Shown here piece by piece: positions 18,875-27,201 of a stretch of DNA of 64,000 nucleotides. Source of the DNA: Bowmanella yangjiangensis (GTDB lineage: Bacteria; Pseudomonadota; Gammaproteobacteria; Enterobacterales; Alteromonadaceae); the NCBI RefSeq assembly GCF_017255015.1, contig NZ_JAFKCS010000009.1, forward strand, positions 931-64,930. The letters are read 5' to 3'. The stretch's first letter is position 1, and every line of letters begins with the position of its first letter. The position numbers and the translations under genes were made by a program. Below the pieces are notes generated by a model, which saw only the letters and a list, made by a program, of their open reading frames with translations, was not told where the DNA came from and ran no database searches.

Positions 18875-18894
18875 GTGCCGCCAGATGGCGGCAC
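18875..18894 (+). terminator. Hairpin downstream of acnA
   Basis: GTGCCGCC and GGCGGCAC form an 8-bp, very GC-rich stem with a 4-nt loop, followed by CTTTAG. It lies 22 bp after the acnA stop. The T-run is short, so the terminator may be weak or partly Rho-dependent. Confidence 0.6.
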
Positions 18895-18978
18895 CTTTAG
18901 TCGTAATGACAAATTTTCGGCCATCGCTACGAAATCCAGGCCATTCAGACCCGTAACAAGGTAGAGTGGGCGCAGCCA

Positions 18979-19218
18979 CTAATCAAGCGCAAGGGGGCAG
19001 ACAAAACCTTCAGGCTTAAGGGCCAATACCGAACAGTCAGCCTGATGAAGTAGTTCTTCCGCGGTGTTGCCAATTAACATGCCCAGAATACCTTGACGGC
19101 TTATGGTGCCCATAATCAGTAAATCAATCTCATACTTATCCACTAAGCCTTTTATAACAGGTGTCGCAGGCTCATGTTCCAATAGAACTTTATCCATGAA
19201 ACCGGTACAAGTTGTCAC
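18979..19218 (-). pseudogene. Remnant of a second UspE-like gene
   Basis: This 79-codon reading frame encodes only the last ~60 residues of a universal stress protein. The segment EIDLLIMGTISRQGILGML and the following GNTAEELLHQADCSVLALKP align without gaps to the end of the neighbouring UspE-like protein, at about 29 of 40 positions. The ATP-binding G-x2-G-x9-G(S/T)-type loop is included, but the N-terminal domain and most of the second domain are missing. It starts 11 bp after the stop of the intact copy. Most likely an ancient tandem duplicate lost its 5' part; expression as a micro-Usp cannot be excluded. Confidence 0.65.
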
Positions 19219-19229
19219 AGCACAGCCTG

Positions 19230-20156
19230 CTAATGTGCAGGTTTTAGAACCAGCACTGAACAGTCGGTAACCGACAGGATCTCTTCGGCAGTATTGCCGA
19301 TTAAAAGCCCTTTCAGGCCGTGGCGGCTGACCGTCCCCATCACCAGTAAATCGATCTCATGTATCTGGCTTTGTGACGCAATCACATGGGCGGCATGCCC
19401 ATGTACAACATGACGCTGTCCTGGCGGTAGTGGTTGCGAGAGATGTTCGCTGCAGTAGTTATCAGTGATGCTGACAAACTCGGCGCGCATATCCTTCATC
19501 ATGGCTTCCATAACGTTGTCTTCCAATCCACCGCGCAGTTGCAGATAACCTTCGTTTTCCAGTTGCCAGGCTTGTACAACATGCAACTGCATATTCAATT
19601 GTTCACCCAGATACTGCGCTGACTGCAGGATATCCGGATTCATAGAGCGTCGGTTAGTTTCAAAACCGGTATCCGTGCTGAGATCAATGGCAGCCATAAT
19701 TCGCCTGGGAGGCTGACGATTGCCAGAGCGCACAGCCAGCACGGGGCATGGGCACTTGCGGATTAGATGCAGCGCGGTGCTGCCGAAAAATGCCTGTTTG
19801 AGGCTTTGCCCATGGTGTGCATTGACAACCACTAAGTCTATTGCCGACTCTTTTACCCGAGCAATGACTTCTTCATGTGCTCGCCCTTCTGTGAGCTGGC
19901 TTTCAACGTCAATACCATGCTTGCGAAAGTCCGCTTCCAGGCTTTCCAGCTCGTTGCGCATTTGCTTGGTGATTTGGCCTTCAATATCACCCAGACTTTC
20001 CTGATACTTCTGCCAGATGGGATTAATCTCAGGGACGACATCCATCAGGGTGAGCTTTGCGTTACTGCTTTCGCACAGTTGCTTGACCTGGCGAATAGCG
20101 GCATCCTGGTTAATGGTGGGGTTGCTTAGAAACAGTATATGTTTAAGTTGTTGCAT
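19230..20156 (-). CDS. UspE-like tandem universal stress protein
   Basis: The protein has two universal-stress domains in tandem, like E. coli UspE. The start at 20156 (MQQLKHILFLSNPT) has AGGA at a good distance and gives 308 aa; an upstream ATG at 20234 would add 26 unlikely residues. Domain 1 ends VVNAHHGQSLKQAFFGSTALHLIRKCPCPVL cut at its nucleotide loop; domain 2 ends with VMGTVSRHGLKGLLIGNTAEEIL. Such proteins bind nucleotides and aid stress survival. It follows the BCCT and MarR genes on the same strand, 102 bp after marR. Confidence 0.88.
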   Translation of the reverse strand: MQQLKHILFLSNPTINQDAAIRQVKQLCESSNAKLTLMDVVPEINPIWQKYQESLGDIEGQITKQMRNELESLEADFRKHGIDVESQLTEGRAHEEVIARVKESAIDLVVVNAHHGQSLKQAFFGSTALHLIRKCPCPVLAVRSGNRQPPRRIMAAIDLSTDTGFETNRRSMNPDILQSAQYLGEQLNMQLHVVQAWQLENEGYLQLRGGLEDNVMEAMMKDMRAEFVSITDNYCSEHLSQPLPPGQRHVVHGHAAHVIASQSQIHEIDLLVMGTVSRHGLKGLLIGNTAEEILSVTDCSVLVLKPAH

Positions 20157-20258
20157 GATATTTATCCTGTATGCGCGGGGAACCCCCGGCTTTCCTTGTA
20201 CAACATCATGAATAATTTCAGCCTGCGATTGCAATCCCTGATGCGATAAATAGGCTAA

Positions 20259-20753
20259 TTATTGGTTATTAGAGGGCGCTCCTGGATGATTAACCAAGCC
20301 AATTTCCAGCAGCGGAGAGGCGTCAATCTGCTCAGCATCCATCATGTTGGCCAGACGCTGCATGGATGAGACCAGCAGGCTTTGCTCCCAGTCTTTGAGA
20401 TCGTCAAAGCGACGGATGAAATGTTCCTGAAGCATCTTTGGGGCGGATTTCAGCGCTTTAGTGCCATTTTCGGTAAGGTATACGCCGACTTTTCGTTTGT
20501 CCTCAGTTGAGCGCTGACGAATGATGAGCTCGCGGCTTTGCAGACGGTCAAGAATGCTGGTGATAGTCGCAGGGCTTAGATTGGTATCATCTGCGATTTC
20601 TTTAACCATGGCGCCATCAAAGCGTGTAATGGCTCGCATTACCAGAAGTTGCGGGCCGGTTAAACCAACCTCCCGCTCAAGCTTTTTGGAATGAAGGTCG
20701 ATGGCACGAATAACCTTACGCAAGGCAACCAATAGTTCATCATGTTTTTCCAT
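20259..20753 (-). CDS. MarR family regulator, possibly EctR/CosR-like
   Basis: The 164-aa protein is a winged-helix repressor of the MarR family. The N-terminal helix contains VIRAIDLHSKKLEREVGLTG, the recognition region is DDTNLSPATITSILDRL, and the wing is RQRSTEDKRKVGVYLTENG. The IDLHSKKL-type helix recalls the EctR/CosR group that controls compatible-solute genes; this is from memory and fits the BCCT transporter upstream. GAGAGG precedes the start. It lies 52 bp after the transporter gene and is probably co-transcribed with it. Confidence 0.87.
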   Translation of the reverse strand: MEKHDELLVALRKVIRAIDLHSKKLEREVGLTGPQLLVMRAITRFDGAMVKEIADDTNLSPATITSILDRLQSRELIIRQRSTEDKRKVGVYLTENGTKALKSAPKMLQEHFIRRFDDLKDWEQSLLVSSMQRLANMMDAEQIDASPLLEIGLVNHPGAPSNNQ

Positions 20754-20805
20754 TCGACCTCTCTAATCGCCATGCATTCATGTCAGTATGCTTGCTAGCT
20801 CAGCA

Positions 20806-22779
20806 TTATCTCAGCATATGCAAAAAATGCATATGTTTCTGATATTGGTCGATAATGTCGCTAATCACGGCGTGTTTGGACCAGCCCATGATGCAGTAAT
20901 CCTGTCCACCTTCGGATAGGTGCACTTCGGCTCGATAATACTTTTTATCTTCTTCCATTTCCAAAAAGGGGGCTTCTTGCCTGACAAACTGCGGTTGTAA
21001 ATGCCCCCTGGGTAAAACGGCATAGGTAAAGTCCATTTCATTGCCATGGCTAACACGAAGCACAACTGCTGATTGCTCGTCACTTTCCACTCTGGCTTCA
21101 ATTTGTTGGCTGTTAAGCTCTTGGGCCACGTCGTCCATAGCTGGTTTTACTACCTGCTGGATAAAACGGTTGACCCCCTCCCGACTGGGATAGTCGACGA
21201 TATTGTGCAGTCTTTCCTGCCAGCCGCTGTTTGAGGCATTCACAACAGTGGGTGCTAAGGATAACGCGAGACTTTCTCGCTTATACACATCAACACGCAG
21301 CGCCTTTAACAGCCCGAGTATGGCAATTAACAATACGATAGAGAAAGGCAAGGCACTGACAATAGTCATAGTTTGCAGTGCCCCCAATCCCCCGGCGAGT
21401 AGCAGAATTATGGCTACTAAACCTTCTCCACCAGCCCAATATACTCGTTGCCACAAAGGCGTATCGTTACGCCCATGAGAGCAGAGCATGTCCACGACCA
21501 AGGAGCCTGAGTCGGCAGAGGTGACAAAAAATACAATAACCATCAAGGTGGCAATGACGGACAGCACAGATGAAAAAGGGAAATGGGATAAGAACGCAAA
21601 TAAGGCGATGGAAACGTCTTTGTTAACCATATCTGCCAATTCTGTGATGCCCTGAACGTAGATCATTTCAATGGCGGAATTGCCGAAAAACGTCATCCAC
21701 ATGAGGGTAAAGCCTGAGGGGATTAGCAGTACTCCCATGACAAACTCACGAATGGTGCGCCCTCGGGAAATACGTGCGATAAACAACCCAACAAAAGGGG
21801 CCCAAGCAATCCACCAACCCCAGTAGAAAATGGTCCAACCTCCCAGCCAGTCGGTTTTTTGATAGGCAAACAGATTAAAAGTGTTTCTGACAATATCAGA
21901 CAAATAAGCGCCGGTATTTTGCACAAAAGCTTGTAGTAGAAATACTGTGGGTCCCAGCAACAATACAAACAATAACAGCGCTGCGGCCAATAGCATATTC
22001 AGTTCAGATAAGCGTCGTATGCCTTTATCTAATCCTGTTACCACGGATACGACCGCCAGCAGAGTTACCCCGATAATCAGGATGACCTGAGTGCTGTCGC
22101 CAACAGGAACACCGAATAAGTAATTCAGCCCGGTGTTGACCTGCAATACCCCAAAGCCCAGTGATGTAGCTACACCAAACACGGTACCGATCACGGCAAA
22201 TACATCCACAGCATGACCAAGCGGGCCATAAATACGTTCACCTATTAAAGGGTACAGGGCGGAGCGTAAAGTCAGTGGTAAGCCGTGTCGGTAGCTGAAA
22301 AAGGCCATGATCAAGGCCACTATGGCGTAAATAGCCCAGGCATGCAGACCCCAGTGAAAGAAGGTGAGTTTCATTGCTTCTCGTACTGCCTCTACCGAAT
22401 TTGGTTCGGCAACAGGAGGCGATAAATAATGCATAACGGGCTCCGCCACGCCAAAAAACATCAGACCAATACCCATGCCGGCAGAAAACAGCATAGATAA
22501 CCAGGTTAGCCTGGAGTAATCGGGCTTGGCATGATCGGGCCCCAAGCGAATCTCACCATAGCGAGATGCACCTAAATACACAGTGGTGACGAGAATAATG
22601 GCCACCACTAATACGTAAAACCAACTAGCATTGGTGACGATAAGTTTTTGTAAGCCAACAAATAACTCATCGGCTTGCTGGGGGAGTAACGCCGTGTAAC
22701 TTAGCAGGAGAGTAATCAACAGAGTGGCTGAGTAAAAAACCGGAGGGTTAAGGCGGGCTGGGAGGTTATCGTCTGTCAC
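20806..22779 (-). CDS. BCCT family betaine/choline/carnitine transporter
   Basis: This is a secondary transporter for quaternary-ammonium osmolytes such as glycine betaine or choline. The 657-aa protein has about 12 transmembrane segments. The family signature is WTIFYWGWWIAWAPFVG followed by LFIARISRGRTIREF, and GMGIGLMFFGVAEPV is the glycine-rich segment of TM3. A soluble C-terminal tail of ~150 residues, as in BetT-type carriers, may sense osmotic stress. The start is GTG (22779). It is upstream of marR on the same strand. The exact substrate is not determinable. Confidence 0.93.
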   Translation of the reverse strand: MTDDNLPARLNPPVFYSATLLITLLLSYTALLPQQADELFVGLQKLIVTNASWFYVLVVAIILVTTVYLGASRYGEIRLGPDHAKPDYSRLTWLSMLFSAGMGIGLMFFGVAEPVMHYLSPPVAEPNSVEAVREAMKLTFFHWGLHAWAIYAIVALIMAFFSYRHGLPLTLRSALYPLIGERIYGPLGHAVDVFAVIGTVFGVATSLGFGVLQVNTGLNYLFGVPVGDSTQVILIIGVTLLAVVSVVTGLDKGIRRLSELNMLLAAALLLFVLLLGPTVFLLQAFVQNTGAYLSDIVRNTFNLFAYQKTDWLGGWTIFYWGWWIAWAPFVGLFIARISRGRTIREFVMGVLLIPSGFTLMWMTFFGNSAIEMIYVQGITELADMVNKDVSIALFAFLSHFPFSSVLSVIATLMVIVFFVTSADSGSLVVDMLCSHGRNDTPLWQRVYWAGGEGLVAIILLLAGGLGALQTMTIVSALPFSIVLLIAILGLLKALRVDVYKRESLALSLAPTVVNASNSGWQERLHNIVDYPSREGVNRFIQQVVKPAMDDVAQELNSQQIEARVESDEQSAVVLRVSHGNEMDFTYAVLPRGHLQPQFVRQEAPFLEMEEDKKYYRAEVHLSEGGQDYCIMGWSKHAVISDIIDQYQKHMHFLHMLR

Positions 22780-22987
22780 TAAATACTCGGTGTTAATTAG
22801 TTTGAGAACAAATTATATTTTTTATTCTTTCTCAGATAAAGGTTGATTGCCAGTATGCTTTCTGCCTGAAAGGTAGCCATGAATACTATTGCGTAAGTGC
22901 TGGTCTTTATTTGAGGGCAAATTTTTTCTGATGGCGAGCGGACTGTTTTCCATCCCGTAAAAAAGGCGGCGTTTGAATCTGCAAAAC

Positions 22988-23167
22988 TTACTGTTTATCA
23001 GCGGCTTGGTGTTGTTCAATATAGCTTTGAATAAAGCTGCGCAACTCCCTTGCTGCAGTGCTGTTGTGGTTTTCGCATAGTTCAATAAAGGTGTTACGCA
23101 TCTCTTTGTCGATACGAATCAAAAGTTGGCTGTCCTTCTTTTTCTTCTTCTTGTCTTTGTTGGGCAT
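22988..23167 (-). CDS. Small ribbon-helix-helix protein
   Basis: A 59-aa product, MPNKDKKKKK at its start, has a lysine-rich tail then QLLIRIDKEMRNTFIELCE and NSTAARELRSFIQSYIEQH. The short strand with alternating hydrophobics followed by two helices is the pattern of a ribbon-helix-helix DNA-binding fold; the STAARELRSFI segment resembles the second helix of CopG/Arc-type proteins. No strong ribosome-binding site precedes the only possible ATG. It lies 208 bp upstream of the BCCT gene on the same strand. Function unknown; no toxin partner is adjacent. Confidence 0.65.
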   Translation of the reverse strand: MPNKDKKKKKKDSQLLIRIDKEMRNTFIELCENHNSTAARELRSFIQSYIEQHQAADKQ

Positions 23168-23326
23168 GGGGCTGGAGGGTGAAGGACTGGTGGCAAAATT
23201 GTACCCAGCAACATGGTTATGTCAATTTTGTTACAGTGGGCAAAGAAGAGTGTTTTACAGAATTTCACTGGAAACTCTGTGGGTTAGGCGGCTAGACTAA
23301 GCCGGATTACAGCAAGGACACAACAG

Positions 23327-23929
23327 ATGAAAAAGACAATATTGGCAGCACTTTGTTTACTGACCAGCCAAACCGTAATGGCCAATGGCGGCATGTACGG
23401 CCTGTTTAGTGCCGGTTATGCTGATGCCAGCCAAGGTCAGGCCGGTGATAAAGGCATCGGCTACAGTTTTGCAATGGGCTACGAGCTGGATAAGCAGTGG
23501 TTCGTTGAAGGTGGCTTTCAGCAGTTGATTGATGAGGACGGCGACGCGCCGGCACTTTCCAATCTTGGCTCAGAAGATAGCAGCAGCCTGAAAGCCGATG
23601 CGTTGTATCTGGCATTATTGGGTAAAGCATCTTCACAGGCGGGGACGCTGTTTTACCGGGTTGGTGTAATGAGTGTAAAGCTCGAATCACAGGCTTTTAT
23701 TGGTAGTAGCCAGTCTTGTGAGGAAGGCGAGGGCAGTACCTACAGTCTTGATGGTGGTGATGCTGTCCGTTGCAGCTATGATGAAACCATCGCAGCTGGT
23801 GTGGTTGGCCTGGGATTTGACTTTAAGGTTGCTGATGCATGGGATGTGCGCATTGAAGCGCAACATGTACGCGGAAAAGATGGCTTTGAAGCCAATATTG
23901 GCCAGATCGGACTTCGCTATAACTTCTAA
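23327..23929 (+). CDS. Small outer-membrane beta-barrel protein
   Basis: The 200-aa protein has a signal peptide (residues 1-19, ending VMA), repeated alternating hydrophobic/polar strands, and a C-terminal ...IGLRYNF ending in Phe, the usual BAM recognition signature. The shape is that of an eight-stranded OmpA/OmpX-type barrel. Two cysteines (SSQSCEEG and AVRCSYDE) could form a disulfide in one outer loop. AGGA lies upstream of the ATG. Specific function is not recognisable. It is convergent with the photolyase-related gene, only 19 bp away. Confidence 0.75.
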   Translation: MKKTILAALCLLTSQTVMANGGMYGLFSAGYADASQGQAGDKGIGYSFAMGYELDKQWFVEGGFQQLIDEDGDAPALSNLGSEDSSSLKADALYLALLGKASSQAGTLFYRVGVMSVKLESQAFIGSSQSCEEGEGSTYSLDGGDAVRCSYDETIAAGVVGLGFDFKVADAWDVRIEAQHVRGKDGFEANIGQIGLRYNF

Positions 23930-23948
23930 AGCTTAGCGTGGCTGGTGT

Positions 23949-25484
23949 TTACAAGTTTTCTAGATTCGCCAGTAATTTTTCCGCCCATTCTCTGATGACG
24001 GTTTGCTCAATGGCGGTTTTTTTCTGCCATTGGCTTACCATCAGGCTCATCCTGGGATTTTTGCTAAAGGCTTGTTGGTGCATATCGATAAAGTGCCAGT
24101 ATAACGCATTGTAAGGACAGGCTTTTGGCCCCGTGCTGAGTTTAGGCGAGTAGGGGCAAAACTGGCAGTGATTGCCCATTTTATTCAGATAGTTGCCGCT
24201 GGCAGCATAGGGTTTACTGGCCAGAAAGCCGCCATCTGCATACAGTGCCATTCCCAGGGTGTTAGGTAGTTCAACCCATTCAAACGCATCTATGTACACC
24301 GCCAGATACCACTCACATATTGCTTTAACATCCAGCCCCGCTAGCAAACTGAAATTGCCGATTACCATCAAACGTTGAATATGATGCGCGTAAGCCTGAT
24401 GCAAAGACTGGTCAATTGCCTGCTGTAAACAGCGCATTTGTACTTTGCCATGCCAAAACCATTGGGGAAGTGGCTGCCTAGCGTTGAAATGATTTAAGTC
24501 GGCGTACTCCGCCCCCTTGTACCAATACAGTCCTCGCACATACTCCCGCCACCCAAGCACCTGTCGGATAAATCCCTCTGCAGCGTTAAGGGGAATTTGA
24601 CCTTGCTTATAAGCCTGCTCGACTCCTTGACAGACTTCCATGGGGCTGAGTAACCCAATATTAATGTAAGGAGATAAAATACTATGGAAAAGGTGTGGTT
24701 GGTTATCCGCAAGGGCATCCTGATAATCGCCAAATTGATCCAGCTTGGTGCGAATAAAGTCCTTCAGTGCACTGAGTGCCTGCTCTCGGGTAACAGCGAA
24801 ATTAAAGTGTTGTAACACTCCCGGGTTCTGTGGAAATTCTCTTTCTATTAAGTCCACAACTTGTTGTGTAATGCTGGTCAATGGCGTTGAATGGCTAGGG
24901 GGAATGTCCAACTCCTGGGCCCAGGGCTTACGGTTTTGTTTATCGAAATTATATTTGCCTCCTTCCGGACGCCTATTGCTCATCAGTAAGCCGGTTTGTT
25001 GACGAGCCCATTGATAGTAGTGTTCCATCCTCGGCTGTTTGTGACTGCTAAACCAGCTAAGCATTTGTTGCCTGGAGAAGATGAAATTGTGACTGGCAAA
25101 CTCCCTGACCGGCAGGGGGAGTGATTGCTGCCAGGTATTGAACTGGTGTTGCAACCTGTGCTCACCGGGTTCAATTAGCCAAAGTGCCTTGTAGTGTTGC
25201 TGGCGCAGTTGGTGGTGGAGTAGGGCGGAAAAGTCTGGCCAACGGTCTTTGGTTTGCAAATAGTCATAATAATGTACACAAAATCCCTGTTCTTTCAGCT
25301 TGCTGGCAAAGTGACGCATAGCCGAGAAAATCAAGGCAATCTTAAGCTTGTTGTGGGGTACATAACTGGCTTCTTCAACAAGTTCGGCCATTAGGATATG
25401 GTCATTAGCTTTATCCAGTTGCTGAAGTGCAGGATGATTGATATCTAGCTGATCGCCAAGTAACAGCAGCAGTGTTGGCAACAT
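23949..25484 (-). CDS. Cryptochrome/photolyase-related protein (FeS-BCP type)
   Basis: The 511-aa protein belongs to the photolyase-related group typified by Agrobacterium PhrB, which repairs (6-4) photoproducts with FAD and carries a [4Fe-4S] cluster. The N-terminal Rossmann part reads TLLLLLGDQLDINHPAL. The C-terminal FAD domain includes FIRQVLGWREYVRGLYW and YADGGFLASKPYAASGNYL. Cluster cysteines are apparent in KAICEWY, HCQFCPY and KACPYNA. Light-driven DNA repair is inferred from family membership. Divergent from the DUF3081-type gene. Confidence 0.9.
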   Translation of the reverse strand: MLPTLLLLLGDQLDINHPALQQLDKANDHILMAELVEEASYVPHNKLKIALIFSAMRHFASKLKEQGFCVHYYDYLQTKDRWPDFSALLHHQLRQQHYKALWLIEPGEHRLQHQFNTWQQSLPLPVREFASHNFIFSRQQMLSWFSSHKQPRMEHYYQWARQQTGLLMSNRRPEGGKYNFDKQNRKPWAQELDIPPSHSTPLTSITQQVVDLIEREFPQNPGVLQHFNFAVTREQALSALKDFIRTKLDQFGDYQDALADNQPHLFHSILSPYINIGLLSPMEVCQGVEQAYKQGQIPLNAAEGFIRQVLGWREYVRGLYWYKGAEYADLNHFNARQPLPQWFWHGKVQMRCLQQAIDQSLHQAYAHHIQRLMVIGNFSLLAGLDVKAICEWYLAVYIDAFEWVELPNTLGMALYADGGFLASKPYAASGNYLNKMGNHCQFCPYSPKLSTGPKACPYNALYWHFIDMHQQAFSKNPRMSLMVSQWQKKTAIEQTVIREWAEKLLANLENL

Positions 25485-25532
25485 TGGGATAATTTACTCA
25501 TAACTTGTATCAGGTTTAATATTCGTAGCGTG

Positions 25533-25566
25533 GCGCTAATAGGATCATCATTAGCGCGTCTTTTTT
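25533..25566 (+). promoter_or_regulatory. Terminator-like hairpin in the leader of the DUF3081-type gene
   Basis: GCGCTAAT and ATTAGCGC pair over 8 bp with a 9-nt loop and are followed by GTC and six T. The structure lies 18 bp before the start codon at 25585, in the 100-bp divergent gap. It could attenuate transcription of that gene, or end a short leader transcript. Confidence 0.45.
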
Positions 25567-25584
25567 GCGTAACAGGGGAAAGTC

Positions 25585-25842
25585 ATGAAAAACGAATTAG
25601 ACAGCCGTTTTATTCTCAGCGTGTTTGAAAAGATTAAAACCCATGGGAAAGAAGACCAAGAGGGGCATATTTTGGAAGGCGTGAGAGCCTATACGGATTT
25701 TGATGGTTACACGCTGTTTTTGCAGGATGCTTCAGTGCTGCTTAGCTTTGGTTTTCACAACCAATATCATTTTCAATATGAAAAAGCCGAGCAGGTCGAA
25801 CAATTCGAGAAAAAGCTACAGCATATCCACGCAAATTATTAG
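25585..25842 (+). CDS. DUF3081-type small protein
   Basis: An 85-aa soluble protein with good initiation signals (AGGGGAAAG before ATG). The sequence ILEGVRAYTDFDGYTLFLQD and VLLSFGFHNQYHFQY resembles the uncharacterised DUF3081 family of marine gammaproteobacteria; this is recognition from memory. It has no signal peptide or membrane helix and a predicted mixed alpha/beta fold. Its role is unknown. It is convergent with the hemolysin III-family gene (11 bp apart). Confidence 0.7.
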   Translation: MKNELDSRFILSVFEKIKTHGKEDQEGHILEGVRAYTDFDGYTLFLQDASVLLSFGFHNQYHFQYEKAEQVEQFEKKLQHIHANY

Positions 25843-25853
25843 GTTTATAGGCT

Positions 25854-26501
25854 TTAGGCGGGCATCACAAAATAGTAAATGGATAAATAGTGGCAGGTGC
25901 ATCCCGCGACGACAAACAGGTGCCAGATGGCATGGGTAAACTGATAACGCTTAGCCACGTAAAATATTACACCAATACTGAAGCACAACCCGCCTGCCAC
26001 CAAAAGCCACATACCCGCTCCGGGTAAGGCTTGGTAGAGCGGGTAAATAAAAGCGAGGGACAGCCAGCCCATAAATAAGTACAGAGTCAGGGACAGGCGA
26101 GGAAAGCGATGTTTAGCCAGCCATTTAAAGGCTACACCTGCCAGCGCAATGGACCAAATCAAGGATGTTCCCAGTGTACCAGTCCAGCCCCCTACGCTAA
26201 CCAACATAAATGGCGTGTAAGTACCCGCTATCAATAAATATATTGCACTATGGTCAAAGAGTTTAAGCCAACCCTTTACCTTTTGATGGGTCACCGCGTG
26301 GTAAACTGTCGAAGTTAGAAACATCAGCAGCAGTGACGTACCGTAAATACTGGACGCGGCAATGGCTAAACTGGATTCGCTGCGCATCAATAGTAGAATT
26401 AAACCTACCACGGCAACAACAAAGCCAATACCATGGCTCAGCGCATTCAACCATTCTTCTGCGGCGCTATACGGACGTGATGAAGACAAGGGATGTTCCA
26501 T
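25854..26501 (-). CDS. Hemolysin III family membrane protein (TrhA/YqfA)
   Basis: The 215-aa protein has seven predicted transmembrane helices and belongs to the PAQR-like hemolysin III family. AEEWLNALSHGIGFVVAVVG contains the first conserved His; STVYHAV and FDHSAIYLLIAGTYTPF hold the conserved His and Asp; the C-terminal FTHAIWHLFVVAG contains the last two His. These residues form the metal site of the family. E. coli YqfA (TrhA) affects membrane energetics and lipid homeostasis. The hemolysin name does not imply toxicity here. Confidence 0.92.
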   Translation of the reverse strand: MEHPLSSSRPYSAAEEWLNALSHGIGFVVAVVGLILLLMRSESSLAIAASSIYGTSLLLMFLTSTVYHAVTHQKVKGWLKLFDHSAIYLLIAGTYTPFMLVSVGGWTGTLGTSLIWSIALAGVAFKWLAKHRFPRLSLTLYLFMGWLSLAFIYPLYQALPGAGMWLLVAGGLCFSIGVIFYVAKRYQFTHAIWHLFVVAGCTCHYLSIYYFVMPA

Positions 26502-26603
26502 TCGGCATTCGGTGTTACTCAGTATAGGCAGTATAGGTATTCAGCGAACACTTGTACACTGAAAAGGTGAAAGGCAGCGCAACTAATAAATGCAGGCTTG
26601 AGC

Positions 26604-26912
26604 ATGACAGATCCCCTTACCAAGATTAATTCAGAAACAGCATCCATTTGGTACTTGTATATAGTCGAAAACCGCCTGGGCCATTGGTACACCGGAATTA
26701 CCACTGACCCTGAGCGGCGTTTCGCAGAGCACCAGGCCAGTGGTAAAAAGACGGCAAAGGCATTGCGGGGAAAAGGGCCTTTGGTCATGCGCTACTGTCA
26801 GCCCATGGAGAGTCGTCGTCAGGCCAGTCAGATGGAATATCAGTTGAAACAATTAACAAAGGCTGAAAAACGCCGATTTGTTAACGGGCAACTCAGCCTG
26901 CCTGGGGAGTGA
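26604..26912 (+). CDS. GIY-YIG domain protein (YhbQ-like)
   Basis: The 102-aa protein is a single GIY-YIG nuclease domain, with WYLYIVENRLGHWYTGITTD (the GIY...YIG strands), catalytic RRFAEHQ, and the later MEYQLKQLTKAEKRRFV helix. The ATG at 26604 is preferred over a TTG two codons upstream because AGG lies at suitable spacing. Stand-alone proteins of this group are proposed DNA-repair or structure-specific nucleases. It is followed directly by the MITE-like element. Confidence 0.9.
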   Translation: MTDPLTKINSETASIWYLYIVENRLGHWYTGITTDPERRFAEHQASGKKTAKALRGKGPLVMRYCQPMESRRQASQMEYQLKQLTKAEKRRFVNGQLSLPGE

Positions 26913-26930
26913 ATAGTGAAGGATGCCGGT

Positions 26931-26963
26931 TAGAGCGAGTTGACCTTTTGAGTATAGATTTTG
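26931..26963 (+). repeat. Left terminal inverted repeat of the MITE-like element
   Basis: 33 bp starting TAGAGCGAGTTGACC. It pairs with 27167-27199 with one mismatch (A here, T in the other arm's complement, at the 8th position). Confidence 0.85.
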
Positions 26964-27166
26964 CAGCAGTTTGTAGGCCCTTTATACAAGGCAGAGCGAA
27001 CATTGTGTAGTTATTCTACATGAGTGAGTAATAACGCCGTAGAAAGGGCCTACAAGCGCTGCCCGAAGGGTTCAACCCAACCCCTCCTGCTCGGTGTTGC
27101 CGGGCTTTGACTTAGGCCCACTAGGCCTGCAGCCCGGCGTCGTGACCAGAAGGGGCTGGATTTGAA

Positions 27167-27199
27167 CAAAATCTATACTCAAAAGGTCAACACGCTCTA
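27167..27199 (-). repeat. Right terminal inverted repeat of the MITE-like element
   Basis: 33 bp; on the minus strand it starts TAGAGCGTGTTGACC and matches the left repeat at 32 of 33 positions. Confidence 0.85.
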
Positions 27200-27201
27200 G
27201 A

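Larger units (their letters stand above)
26931..27199. mobile_element. MITE-like palindromic element
   Basis: A 269-bp non-coding element is bounded by 33-bp terminal inverted repeats that match at 32 of 33 positions and carry GTTGACCTTTTGAGTATAG. TA lies at both outermost ends, suggesting duplication of a TA target as for IS630/Tc1-type transposases. Inside are further inverted repeats: TTGTAGGCCCTTT (from 26969) with AAAGGGCCTACAA (to about 27055), and GCCGGGCT with AGCCCGGC (about 27099-27140). The whole would fold into a multi-arm structure. No ORF encodes a transposase, so it must be moved in trans. It lies between two convergent genes and ends 2 bp from the K+ channel stop codon. Confidence 0.8.

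Noticed and set aside
22822-23085. 87-codon minus-strand open frame
   Set aside because: It overlaps the 59-aa ribbon-helix-helix gene in another frame and has no domain pattern; the shorter frame has the protein-like composition.
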